A DNA stretch of 8,731 nucleotides, taken from Anaerolineales bacterium. GTDB taxonomy: Bacteria > Chloroflexota > Anaerolineae > UBA7937. Numbering within the stretch: the first letter of the stretch is position 1; every line of letters starts with the position of its first letter. The stretch covers positions 1 to 8,731 of the forward strand of contig JAUVHF010000059.1 in assembly GCA_030593425.1 (NCBI GenBank). The letters run 5' to 3'. A program made the position numbers and the translations under genes. Of the stretch, positions 1 through 7,100 are shown in pieces. The notes beneath the pieces are model-generated. The model did not search any database. It had not been told where the DNA came from and saw nothing but the letters and a program-made list of their open reading frames with translations.

Positions 1-1499
1 CTCAACCCGGTTTCTTCGTGGCCCATTCGGGCTTTCTCCCCCTGCTCAACCTCTTCGACCTGGAGAAAGCGCTTCCCGGCCTGGGCTGGGCGCCCAGGAC
101 AGGGGAAGAGTATAACCTCTTCACGAGCGAAGGCCCGTTGCCCTACGCCCTGGCCGAGACGTTTCGCCTCTTGGGTATGAGCGGGGCTCAGGCGGTGAAG
201 GCGACCTACGCTCTTGGCTTCCTCCTCTCAGGTTTGGCCATCTACGCCCTGGTCCGTCGCCTTTTTGGCCCTTACGGGGGGCTCATCGCCGCCCTAGTCT
301 ATACCTACTTGCCCTATCATCTGGCGGTGGTCTATCTACGGGGGGCCTTCGCCGAGTCGGTGGTTTTCGTCCTTTTCCCTCTCCTTCTCTGGGCTTTGGA
401 TGTGGGGATTAAGGAGGGTGGCAGGTTCGCACTGGGGGTATTGGCTCTCCTATTTGCGGCTCTGGCTCTCACCCAGGCCGGACTAGCCGTTCTCTATGCT
501 CTATTTCTCTGGGCTTACATGTTCGTTCTCGGTCCTTCCCGAGAGGCAAAGGTGCGCACCGCCTCAGCGCTAGGCGTAGGGGTCGGCCTGGGTTTTCTGC
601 TTCTCCTACCCCTCATCTTGCAAGGTGGCTATATTCTAGGCCCTCGGCCTGATTTCTCCCGCCATTTCCTTTATCCCTTCCAACTCTTCTCACCCACCTG
701 GAAATATGGGAGTATCGAGATGGGTTGGAAGGGCGGCTTCCCCTTTCAGTTGGGAGCGGTAGCCACAGGTTTGGCCCTGCTTTCGCTCTTTGCTCCTTCC
801 GGGGGGGAGAAAGAGGTTAGGGGGAAGATACTTTTCTTTTTGGCTGGGGCGGGGGTTATGGTTCTTCTCACCCTAGGGCCGGCACGGCTTTTCTGGGAAA
901 CGACTCGCCTCTCCTGGCTCTTGGCCTACCCCTGGCAACTCCTGGCCCTCATCGGCCTCTGCACCTCGGTGGCGGCCGGGGGGCTTTTGGCTTTGGAGCC
1001 CCGCTTGGCCCACTTTCCCTGGAGGGCGGCCCTCGTAGCCCTCATTGTCTTGGGGAGTTATGATTACCTCTCCCCACGCTTCACCGACTTCGAGGTCAAA
1101 AAACCTGCTCAGGGAATCCTGGGAGATAGGGTAGTGCTTCTGGACTACAAACTAGAAGGCCCCCTCCGGCATGGGGCTACCATCCGCCTGACCCTATATT
1201 GGCAGGCCTTGAAGGAGATGGAGAGGGATTACACCGTCTTCGTTCACGTGGTCGATGAGGAGGGGACCGTCTGGGGGCAGTGGGATAGCCAGCCAGTTTC
1301 CGGTGAGCGGCCCACCAGCAGTTGGGAGCGGGGAGAGGTCATAGAGGACGCCTACAAGATAAGCATCGATGTGGAGGGGCCAAGAGAGGGGTATAGGATA
1401 AAGGTGGGGATGTATTTGGTAGAGACGGGAGAGCGGTTGCCGACGGAGGGTGACACTTTCATACCGATAGAGCCGAAAGGGGAGGGAAGCGATGGCTGA
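1..1499 (+). CDS. Polytopic membrane protein, GT-C/PTPS-related type, 5'-truncated (paralog 1)
   Basis: The reading frame is open from the window edge. The five codons before the first possible start (GTG at 18) read QPGFF, which matches QPGYF in the next gene, so the true start lies upstream. About 498 residues are visible. Many hydrophobic segments cover the first ~350 residues, with the family blocks VKATYAL, TYLPYH and YPWQLL shared with the two genes downstream. Such proteins resemble GT-C glycosyltransferases that use lipid-linked sugars at the outer membrane face; that function is inference. The loop motif AHDxxH of the paralogs reads AHSGFL here, so the Asp and second His are missing. 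The last ~120 residues form a soluble beta-rich domain (LYWQA, DYTVFVHVVD, PTSSWERGEVIED, GMYLVETGERL) that replaces the YYPGW tail of the paralogs. It overlaps the next gene by 8 bases, so the two are probably coupled. It could be a non-catalytic paralog. Certain as a gene, uncertain in function. Confidence 0.85.
   Translation, partial: QPGFFVAHSGFLPLLNLFDLEKALPGLGWAPRTGEEYNLFTSEGPLPYALAETFRLLGMSGAQAVKATYALGFLLSGLAIYALVRRLFGPYGGLIAALVYTYLPYHLAVVYLRGAFAESVVFVLFPLLLWALDVGIKEGGRFALGVLALLFAALALTQAGLAVLYALFLWAYMFVLGPSREAKVRTASALGVGVGLGFLLLLPLILQGGYILGPRPDFSRHFLYPFQLFSPTWKYGSIEMGWKGGFPFQLGAVATGLALLSLFAPSGGEKEVRGKILFFLAGAGVMVLLTLGPARLFWETTRLSWLLAYPWQLLALIGLCTSVAAGGLLALEPRLAHFPWRAALVALIVLGSYDYLSPRFTDFEVKKPAQGILGDRVVLLDYKLEGPLRHGATIRLTLYWQALKEMERDYTVFVHVVDEEGTVWGQWDSQPVSGERPTSSWERGEVIEDAYKISIDVEGPREGYRIKVGMYLVETGERLPTEGDTFIPIEPKGEGSDG
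1481..1485 (+). promoter_or_regulatory. Ribosome binding site of paralog 2
   Basis: GGAGG lies 6 bases before ATG 1492, inside the last codons of paralog 1. It fixes the start of paralog 2 despite the 8-base overlap and supports independent initiation or coupling. Confidence 0.7.
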
Positions 1500-3312
1500 T
1501 GCTCTACCCAGGCTCTGGCGACGGGTCGATCCTTACTTGATTCTGCTCCTCCTTTTTTCCCTCTTCGCCATAGCGCCCCTATTCCAGCCTGGCTACTTCT
1601 GGGGGGCTCATGATGCCCGCCACAGCGTCTATTTCCTCTTTGAGTTCGACCGCTCGATACAAGATGGGGTGTGGTACCCCCGTTGGTCGCCAGATTTCGC
1701 CTTCGGTTACGGCTACCCTTTCTTCAATATCTATGGTCCCTTGGCCTTCTACTTGGGGGAGGCTTTTCACCTTCTGGGCCTAGAGTTCGTCTCCGCAGTC
1801 AAAGCGGTCTTCGCCCTCTCACTGCTCTTCTCTGGGGTCACCATGTTCCTCTTCGTCCGCCGTTTCATGGGCTCCCGAGCCGGGCTTCTGGCCGGCCTGG
1901 TCTACATCTATATCCCCTATCACATCGTGGACGTCTACGTTCGTGCTTCGTTGGCCGAATCTCTAGCCCTGGCTTTTCTCCCCCTCAACCTCTGGCTCTT
2001 CTACGAGACGGTGGCTTCGCCTCGCCTGGCTGCCGTTTTGGGCGCTGGTCTTTCCTATGCTGGGCTTATGCTCACCCATAACGGCCTCGCCCTCCTTTTT
2101 TCGCCCCTCCTGGGCATCTATTTGATATTTCTGCTCCTGAGCAGGGCCTTGGCCGGAAGGGAGAGGGGGTTGTCCGGAGACCTCCCAGGCTTGGTCAGGG
2201 GGTTAGTCCGTTCCTCCCTCCTGCCTATTTTGAGTTTGCTTTTGGGCCTGGGGCTGAGTGCCATCTTCTGGCTCCCCATGGCCCTGGAGTTCAGGTATGT
2301 GCGCCTCGACCAGTGGATGGGTGGTTACTATGGCTACCGGGATCATTTCGTCTATCTCTTTCAACTCTTCTCCTCCTTCTGGGGGTATGGGCTGAGCGAG
2401 CCGGGCCTCGAGGACGGGTTACCTTTTCAGTTGGGTGCTATCCCCCTGGTTTTTGGGTTTCTCTCCCTCGTGGCTCTGAGGCGTGTAGAGAGGGGAGAGT
2501 TGCGAAGGCTCCTACTCTTCTTCCAAGCGACAACGGTAGTCATCATCTTCCTCATGCTCCCGGCATCTATACCTTTGTGGGAGGTGTTGCGCCTGGTCAC
2601 TTTTGCCCAGTTCCCCTGGAGGCTTCTCACTTTGGCTATTGTGGCCCTTTCGTTCCTGGCCGGCTCCATACTGGTGGGGGCTGACTCTTCCCCCCAAGGG
2701 GTCTCTCCCCTGGCCGTGGTGGCCCTAGCGGCTCTGGTGATCCTGGGAAGTTACGCCTACCTCATGCCCCAGATAGTGGAGCCCGCAGAAGGGCCCGTCT
2801 CCCTTCAAGGTCTCATGGAGTTCCAGCGCTCGGCGGGAGAGATGACCGGCTCCACCACCTGGGTGCATGAGATACCCATCTGGTCACCCATGGCCCAGCA
2901 TATAGTGACCCAGGATAAGCCTCTCATCACCAAGGTCGATTTCGGCTCCCTGCCTGCCAAGAGGAAGGAGAAGATAATCGTGGTCACCGAGGAATTGGGC
3001 ACTACCTTTGAGAAAGTTGTCTTCCGGGCTCGAAAAGAGGGACGTATCACCTTTAATACCTTCTACTACCCAGGTTGGCACGCCTATCTTCTGGAAAGCG
3101 AGGAGGGGCCCATCGTCAGGGAACTCCCCATCGTACCCCATGGCACCTTGGGGAAGATAACGGTGACCGTTCCAGAGGGGGATCATTACCTGTTGTTGCG
3201 CTTCGAGGATACGCCGGTGCGGGTGGTGGGCAAGTATGTCACCGCCTTGAGTGTCCTTATCATCTTTGCGGCCTTGGGTTGGAAGGCTAGTGGCAGAGCA
3301 TTTGTTGGATAG
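1492..3312 (+). CDS. Polytopic membrane protein, GT-C/PTPS-related type (paralog 2)
   Basis: This 606-residue membrane protein starts at ATG 1492, preceded by a good ribosome site (GGAGG at 1481-1485). A first membrane helix spans about residues 14-31. The outer loop after it carries HDARH (residues 40-44), then WYPRW (61-65) and a GYGYP block; VKAVFAL and YIYIPYHIVDVYVRA follow. Further helices run to about 420, with FPWRLL at 374-379. A soluble part contains TTWVHE and YYPGWHAY (525-532), and a final helix lies near 580-597. This architecture fits the '6-pyruvoyl-tetrahydropterin synthase-related membrane protein' family, a misleading name for GT-C-like or YfhO-like proteins. An acidic residue in the first outer loop is typical of GT-C enzymes, so D41 is a candidate catalytic or metal residue. 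A role in transferring sugars to a cell-surface lipid, glycan or protein is inferred. The gene overlaps its upstream paralog by 8 bases and lies 6 bases before the next, so all three are probably co-transcribed. Confidence 0.88.
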   Translation: MADALPRLWRRVDPYLILLLLFSLFAIAPLFQPGYFWGAHDARHSVYFLFEFDRSIQDGVWYPRWSPDFAFGYGYPFFNIYGPLAFYLGEAFHLLGLEFVSAVKAVFALSLLFSGVTMFLFVRRFMGSRAGLLAGLVYIYIPYHIVDVYVRASLAESLALAFLPLNLWLFYETVASPRLAAVLGAGLSYAGLMLTHNGLALLFSPLLGIYLIFLLLSRALAGRERGLSGDLPGLVRGLVRSSLLPILSLLLGLGLSAIFWLPMALEFRYVRLDQWMGGYYGYRDHFVYLFQLFSSFWGYGLSEPGLEDGLPFQLGAIPLVFGFLSLVALRRVERGELRRLLLFFQATTVVIIFLMLPASIPLWEVLRLVTFAQFPWRLLTLAIVALSFLAGSILVGADSSPQGVSPLAVVALAALVILGSYAYLMPQIVEPAEGPVSLQGLMEFQRSAGEMTGSTTWVHEIPIWSPMAQHIVTQDKPLITKVDFGSLPAKRKEKIIVVTEELGTTFEKVVFRARKEGRITFNTFYYPGWHAYLLESEEGPIVRELPIVPHGTLGKITVTVPEGDHYLLLRFEDTPVRVVGKYVTALSVLIIFAALGWKASGRAFVG

Positions 3313-3318
3313 CGAGTG

Positions 3319-5094
3319 ATGCGAGGCTTGATTGCAAGGATAGATCGAAACATACTGCTTATTGTGGCCCTATCCATCTTCGCCTGGGCGCCTCTCTTGG
3401 GCCCCACCTATTTCTTGGAGGCCCATGACGCCCCCCATAGCATCTTCTTCCTCACCGATTTCCACCAGGCGATCCGCGACGGGGCTCTTTATCCCCGCTG
3501 GGGCACCGACTTCGCTCTGGGCTACGGCTACCCCCTCTTCATCCTCTACTCCCCCTTGGCCTTCTACGTGGCCGAGCTCTTTCACCTCCTGGGGGCTAGC
3601 CTCACGGCTTCGGTAAAGGCTACCTACGCCTTGGCCTTCATCCTCTCGGGCCTCTCCATGTACGCCTTCGCCAAACGGATCCTGGGCGAAAGGGCAGGGC
3701 TTTTCGCCGCCTTGGTCTATATCTATGTGCCCTATCATCTGGTGGACGTCTACGTGCGGAGCGCCTTCGCCGAGTTCTGCGCTTTCGCCTTCTTCCCCTT
3801 GGTTCTGCTCTTCTTCTATGAACTGTCCGAGACCCGAAAAGGGCGTTATCTCGCCCTCTTCGCTTTGACCTACGCGGGTTTGATCCTCACTCATGCGCCG
3901 ACCGCCTTCGTCTTCACCCCTTTTCTGGGGGCTTATATGCTCTATCGTCTCCTTGCTCAGGGGAAAGGGGATGGGCGTCCCTATGCATTCGGCATCCTGA
4001 GGGAGAGGTTGCTTCGGTTATCTGCCTTGACCGGAGTGGCCATTCTTCTCGCCCTGGCGCTGAGTGCTATCTTCCTCCTGCCCATGCTGGCCGAGAAGGG
4101 GTACGTGGTGCAGGAGCAGTGGACGCGGGGCAGTTACGACTACGCCAAGCACTTCGTCTACTTCTCCCAGTTGTTCTCCCCCTTCTGGGGCTACGGCTAT
4201 GCAGGGGAAGGGCTCACGGACGAGATGCCTCTGCAACTGGGGGCTGTGGCCACTCTTATGGCTATGGTGGGCATAGTTTTTAGTAGGCCATCCAAAGGTA
4301 GAGGCCACACCTTTTTCTTCGCCGGGGCAGCCTTGGTGCTCATAGCGGCCATGACACCCCTTGGCGGGCCTCTCTGGAGCGCACTGCCTCTGGCAGCCTT
4401 GATCCAGTTTCCTTGGAGGCTCCTCTCTATCGTAGCCTTCATCCTCTCTTTTCTGGCGGGCACCGCTGTCTTAGCCCTGGATGAAGAGAACGAGGGGTGG
4501 CATCCGGCTTTAGCCGTCTTGCTCCTCGTCGTTATCCTGGCCGGTTATGACTACTCCACTCCCCAACACACCAAGGTCTCTCCCCGTGCCGAGGAGCCGG
4601 TAGCCATCATCGATTTCGAGACCTTCCACCCCCCGGATAGGGTGGGGATGACTATCTGGACCAAGGAGCAGCCTCAGGACTCCCCTCTGGTTCCCCAGTA
4701 TCTGGCCGGGGAGCCCCTGGTGAAAGCCCACCCTCTTACAGAAGGGGCTAGGGTAGAGATGGTGCGGCATGGGGGCGCTTCGGAGGAGATCAAGGTGACT
4801 TCTTCCCAAGAGGCGGAGGTGGAGTTCTATACTTATTATTTCCCCGGCTGGCGAGCCTACGTCGATGAAAGAGAAACTTCCATCTATCCCACCGAGCCCT
4901 ATGGGCTCATCGCCCTCCGGGTGCCAGCGGGGGAGCATAGGGTGCGCCTCTGCTTTGAGGACACCCCCGTGCGGAAGGCAGGGGCTCTTATCTCTCTCTT
5001 GGCTTTGCTTTTCGCGATTGGGGTCTTGGCAAAGGAGCGAAAACCTGCTATAATGGGGCTTAGTCGAGGAAACGGCTCGGCTAAAGGCCGGTGA
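3319..5094 (+). CDS. Polytopic membrane protein, GT-C/PTPS-related type (paralog 3)
   Basis: This 591-residue protein is a close paralog of the gene before it. GTG (3316) and ATG (3319) are adjacent in frame; I chose ATG. The ribosome site is weak, so translation may depend on coupling to the upstream stop 6 bases away. The first helix is at about 10-28, followed by HDAPH (36-40), YPRW (58-61) and a GYGYP block. VKATYAL, VYIYVPYHLVDVYVRSAFAE, QFPWRLL (to 369), YYFPGWRAY (506-514) and a last helix near 555-572 follow. The order of motifs is the same as in paralog 2, and the HDxxH motif is intact, so if these proteins are glycosyltransferases this one should be active. The substrate cannot be deduced from the sequence. 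Its 3' end contains the likely promoter of the next gene (5026-5054). The short C-terminal tail after the last helix is basic and Gly-rich. Confidence 0.88.
   Translation: MRGLIARIDRNILLIVALSIFAWAPLLGPTYFLEAHDAPHSIFFLTDFHQAIRDGALYPRWGTDFALGYGYPLFILYSPLAFYVAELFHLLGASLTASVKATYALAFILSGLSMYAFAKRILGERAGLFAALVYIYVPYHLVDVYVRSAFAEFCAFAFFPLVLLFFYELSETRKGRYLALFALTYAGLILTHAPTAFVFTPFLGAYMLYRLLAQGKGDGRPYAFGILRERLLRLSALTGVAILLALALSAIFLLPMLAEKGYVVQEQWTRGSYDYAKHFVYFSQLFSPFWGYGYAGEGLTDEMPLQLGAVATLMAMVGIVFSRPSKGRGHTFFFAGAALVLIAAMTPLGGPLWSALPLAALIQFPWRLLSIVAFILSFLAGTAVLALDEENEGWHPALAVLLLVVILAGYDYSTPQHTKVSPRAEEPVAIIDFETFHPPDRVGMTIWTKEQPQDSPLVPQYLAGEPLVKAHPLTEGARVEMVRHGGASEEIKVTSSQEAEVEFYTYYFPGWRAYVDERETSIYPTEPYGLIALRVPAGEHRVRLCFEDTPVRKAGALISLLALLFAIGVLAKERKPAIMGLSRGNGSAKGR
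5026..5054 (+). promoter_or_regulatory. Sigma-70-type promoter for the zinc-ribbon/LysM gene
   Basis: TTGGCA at 5026-5031 and a perfect TATAAT at 5049-5054 are separated by exactly 17 bases. Transcription would start near 5061, giving a leader of about 42 bases before ATG 5103. The elements lie inside the last codons of membrane paralog 3, in otherwise GC-rich coding sequence where TATAAT is rare. The LysM gene could therefore be expressed separately from the membrane-protein operon. Predicted from sequence only. Confidence 0.62.
5060..5084 (+). other. Hairpin in the leader of the zinc-ribbon/LysM mRNA
   Basis: Bases 5060-5068 pair with 5076-5084 (9 pairs, one of them G-U) around a 7-base loop. 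It begins at the predicted transcription start and ends just before the ribosome site. There is no T-run, so it is not an intrinsic terminator. It may stabilise the mRNA 5' end or hinder translation, or it may simply be a by-product of the coding sequence it overlaps. Confidence 0.35.
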
Positions 5095-5102
5095 GGGAGA
5101 GA

Positions 5103-6305
5103 ATGAACTGCCCCAAGTGTGGGGCTGCGCTTTTGGGAAGGCCCAGTTTTTGTTCCCAGTGCGGTCACCAGTTACCTCACAAGCGCCGTGTAAGACGCTG
5201 CCCTTCCTGCGGGGTGAGGGTAGCCGAGACGGCCAAAACCTGCTTGATGTGTGGTGCGCCCTTGGAAGAGGCGCGTACTCTTTTGCCCTCTTTCTCCTTG
5301 GTTTCGCTGCTTTCGCTACCTATCTTGGGTGCTCTAGGCATCTTCATCATCGTTGCGGCTGTCTGGCTGCTCAGGCCTTGGGAGAGCATCCAGATAATCG
5401 CTTACCAGACCCCTACCCCCACAGCCACTTTTACCCCTACCCTCTTCCCTACCTCCACTCCCACTTCCACACCTACCCCCACCCCTACGGCCACACCGAT
5501 GCCTGAGGTGCGCGAGTATAGGGTGCAGCGGGGTGACACGTTGTCGTCCCTGGCTGCTAAGTTCAACACCACCGAGGAAGCGATCAGACTAGTGAATAAC
5601 CTCACCGGCGATATGATACAGTGGGGGGTCGTCATCCTGATCCCGGAAGGGCTGGTGGGGACGGGCGAGGGAGGGGCCCCTGAGCCCACGGAGACGGTTC
5701 TGCCAACCGGAGGGCTGGAGACCTATGTGGTCCAGTCAGGGGATAATTTGATCACCATAGCGGCGATGTTCGGAACGACGGTGAGGGCCCTTATGGAGGC
5801 TAATGAGATCTCCAGCCCCGAGGAGTTGCGAGCCGGCCAGGAACTCATAATCCCTAGGGGCACATCTACCCCCACGCCCACCAAAATCCCCACGCCGACG
5901 CCAACCGACACGCCGGGGTCGGCATTTAGCGCACCCGTGCTCCTCGGCCCGCCGGATGGCAAAAAGTTCGGCGGAGGGGTGGGGATGGGCTTGAGTCTGA
6001 CCAGTGAGCCAGAGGCACCGGTGCTCCTCAACTGGATGTCGGAGGGGCTCTTGAGTGAGGACGAGTGGTATATGGTGAGTGTGCGGTACGTGGGTGGAGC
6101 GGGGACCGCTCAGCAGGTCACGGAATTGACCAAGGCCACCAGTTACCTCGTGCCTCTGGAGATGCGCCCTCCACGGGATGCTTTAAGTCACCTCTTCGAG
6201 TGGGATGTGGGTCTGGTAAGGGAGATAGGCACCTTCCCCGATGGGACCCCCAAAGTCGAACCCGTCAGCCCGAGGAGCGAGACGAGAACGTTCTACTGGT
6301 ATTAG
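5103..6305 (+). CDS. Double zinc-ribbon, single-helix membrane protein with two LysM domains
   Basis: A 400-residue modular protein. Two zinc ribbons with identical spacing (CxxC-x10-CxxC) use C3/C6/C17/C20 and C33/C36/C47/C50. A basic stretch HKRRVRR lies between them. One membrane helix spans about 66-90. A Thr/Pro linker (102-144) leads to LysM 1 (about 147-183, starting YRVQRGDTLSSLA) and LysM 2 (about 207-252, starting TYVVQSGDNLITIA). A second Thr/Pro linker (254-271) leads to a beta-rich, fibronectin-like end with DEWYMVSVRY. The ribbons should face the cytoplasm and the LysM domains should bind peptidoglycan or chitin-like glycans outside. I chose ATG 5103 (MNCPKCG, a usual start for such ribbons) with AGGGAG just upstream. 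GTG 5091, which overlaps the previous stop, is the alternative and adds four residues. The protein may link envelope state to a cytoplasmic partner or simply anchor to the wall; the exact role is unknown. Confidence 0.88.
   Translation: MNCPKCGAALLGRPSFCSQCGHQLPHKRRVRRCPSCGVRVAETAKTCLMCGAPLEEARTLLPSFSLVSLLSLPILGALGIFIIVAAVWLLRPWESIQIIAYQTPTPTATFTPTLFPTSTPTSTPTPTPTATPMPEVREYRVQRGDTLSSLAAKFNTTEEAIRLVNNLTGDMIQWGVVILIPEGLVGTGEGGAPEPTETVLPTGGLETYVVQSGDNLITIAAMFGTTVRALMEANEISSPEELRAGQELIIPRGTSTPTPTKIPTPTPTDTPGSAFSAPVLLGPPDGKKFGGGVGMGLSLTSEPEAPVLLNWMSEGLLSEDEWYMVSVRYVGGAGTAQQVTELTKATSYLVPLEMRPPRDALSHLFEWDVGLVREIGTFPDGTPKVEPVSPRSETRTFYWY
5407..5503 (+). repeat. Low-complexity C/A-rich tract encoding a Thr/Pro linker
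   Basis: Imperfect ACC/CCT/ACG codon repeats encode the first Thr/Pro linker of the LysM protein. A shorter tract of the same kind at 5864-5912 encodes the second. Both are in frame and are prone to length change by slippage. Confidence 0.7.
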
Positions 6306-6318
6306 AGCGCAGAGTGAG

Positions 6319-6349
6319 AAAGGGCAGCCTTCCTTCGAAGGTTGCCTTT
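6319..6349 (+). terminator. Probable intrinsic terminator of the LysM gene (may act both ways)
   Basis: AAAGGGCAGCCTTC (6319-6332) pairs with GAAGGTTGCCTTT (6337-6349) around a CTTC loop, with one bulged G and one G-T pair. It sits 14 bases after the LysM stop and is followed by TGTATT, a poor T-run. On the minus strand the hairpin is followed by CTCAC. It lies between converging genes. Confidence 0.6.
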
Positions 6350-6364
6350 GTATTAGCGAATCTA

Positions 6365-6394
6365 GTGCTGCCAGGAGTTGGCTCCTGGTAGCAC
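6365..6394 (-). terminator. Hairpin 5 bases after the transaldolase stop, probable terminator
   Basis: Bases 6365-6377 pair with 6382-6394 over 13 positions (one G-T pair) around a 4-base loop. On the minus strand it follows the transaldolase stop at 6400 directly. There is no T-run on either strand, so it may work as an RNA 3'-end stabiliser or need help to terminate. Confidence 0.5.
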
Positions 6395-6399
6395 AGCGT

Positions 6400-7035
6400 T
6401 CAAGAGGGTTCATCCTGCGCGGCGGCGAATTCAGCCAGCGCCTCCGCGGTCAATTGATCCTTTGCCATCTCTTCTATCACTTTGAGAGGGGCGGTGACAT
6501 GGTGGGCGCCACTGAACAGGGCCGAGACGACGTCCTGGGGGCTCTTCAGACTGGCAGCCAATATCTCGGCCTCCGATTCAGAGATGATCTCTCTCATGGT
6601 TTTGACCAGCCCGGGGCCGTCGCCACCGGCCCTAGTTAGCCGGTTGACGTAGGGGATTACGTATCTGGCTCCCGCCTGGCAGGCCAGGTAAGTCTGGGCG
6701 AGGGTGAAGATGGCGGTCACCGCGCAGGGTGTCTCTTCCCCGATTTGGCTCACCAAACGCAAGCCTTCTAGTGTGCAAGGTACCTTAATCACCAGCCGTT
6801 GGGGTAGACGGGCGGAGAAGGTTTTGGCCTCGGCCAGCATCTCCTCCGTTGAGCCAGCGGCCACTTGGTGGAAAATGGGCCCGGGGCAGATCTCGCTCAA
6901 TTCGGCGATCACCTGGCGGGCCTCTTTCCCGGAGCGAGCGATGAGGATGGGGTTGGTGGTCACGCCATAGATGACCCCCAACTCCATGGCTCGCTTGACC
7001 TCGTCCGCATCAGCCGAATCTACGAAGAGGGCCAT
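6400..7035 (-). CDS. Transaldolase / fructose-6-phosphate aldolase (TalC/FSA family)
   Basis: A 211-residue cytoplasmic aldolase of the small TalC/MipB/FSA group (usual length about 215-220), with a TIM-barrel fold. Family members transfer dihydroxyacetone units in the non-oxidative pentose phosphate pathway or cleave fructose 6-phosphate to dihydroxyacetone and glyceraldehyde 3-phosphate. Visible residues are D6 in FVDSAD, T26 and N28 in GVTTNP, the Schiff-base Lys K84 in VIKVP, T107, and YVIPYVNR with Tyr at 129. Tyr here corresponds to Tyr131 of E. coli FsaA, while classical transaldolases have Phe, so aldolase activity is possible. The start is ATG 7035, with GGGAGG four bases upstream; a TTG start at 7047 would overlap that ribosome site and is unlikely. 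A tRNA-Met 3'-half remnant lies only 17 bases upstream, and no clear promoter was seen there. Confidence 0.9.
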   Translation of the reverse strand: MALFVDSADADEVKRAMELGVIYGVTTNPILIARSGKEARQVIAELSEICPGPIFHQVAAGSTEEMLAEAKTFSARLPQRLVIKVPCTLEGLRLVSQIGEETPCAVTAIFTLAQTYLACQAGARYVIPYVNRLTRAGGDGPGLVKTMREIISESEAEILAASLKSPQDVVSALFSGAHHVTAPLKVIEEMAKDQLTAEALAEFAAAQDEPS

Positions 7036-7039
7036 TTTT

Positions 7040-7045
7040 CCTCCC
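7040..7045 (-). promoter_or_regulatory. Ribosome binding site deciding the transaldolase start
   Basis: GGGAGG on the minus strand followed by AAAA and ATG (7035-7033). The in-frame TTG at 7047 overlaps this site, so ATG 7035 is the start. Confidence 0.75.
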
Positions 7046-7052
7046 AAACAAT

Positions 7053-7100
7053 AATGGCGCTGGCTGGATTCGAATCAGTGACCAAGGGCTTATGAGTCCC
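7053..7100 (-). repeat. Displaced 3' half of tRNA-Met (attachment-site remnant)
   Basis: This stretch matches 8107-8154, the anticodon-to-3'-end half of the intact tRNA-Met, at 44 of 48 positions with 25 identical bases in a row (7076-7100). The offset is 1054 bases. The four differences (7060, 7061, 7063, 7075) all fall in stem positions and would break acceptor or T-stem pairs, so this copy is not a working tRNA half. No 5' tRNA half lies beside it. Same orientation and position downstream of the intact gene match the usual product of integration into a tRNA 3' end. Confidence 0.8.

Noticed and set aside
18..20. GTG as the start of the first membrane gene
   Set aside because: The codons before it match the paralogs (QPGFF versus QPGYF), so the gene continues beyond the left edge.
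3370..3894. A 174-codon minus-strand frame
   Set aside because: It lies wholly antisense to membrane paralog 3, is Glu/Gly-rich from codon complement bias and has no domain.
5407..5503. A CRISPR-like or tandem-repeat array
   Set aside because: It has no regular repeat-spacer pattern; it is in-frame Thr/Pro linker coding sequence.
7053..7100. A second functional tRNA-Met
   Set aside because: No 5' half lies beside it, and its stem changes would break pairing.
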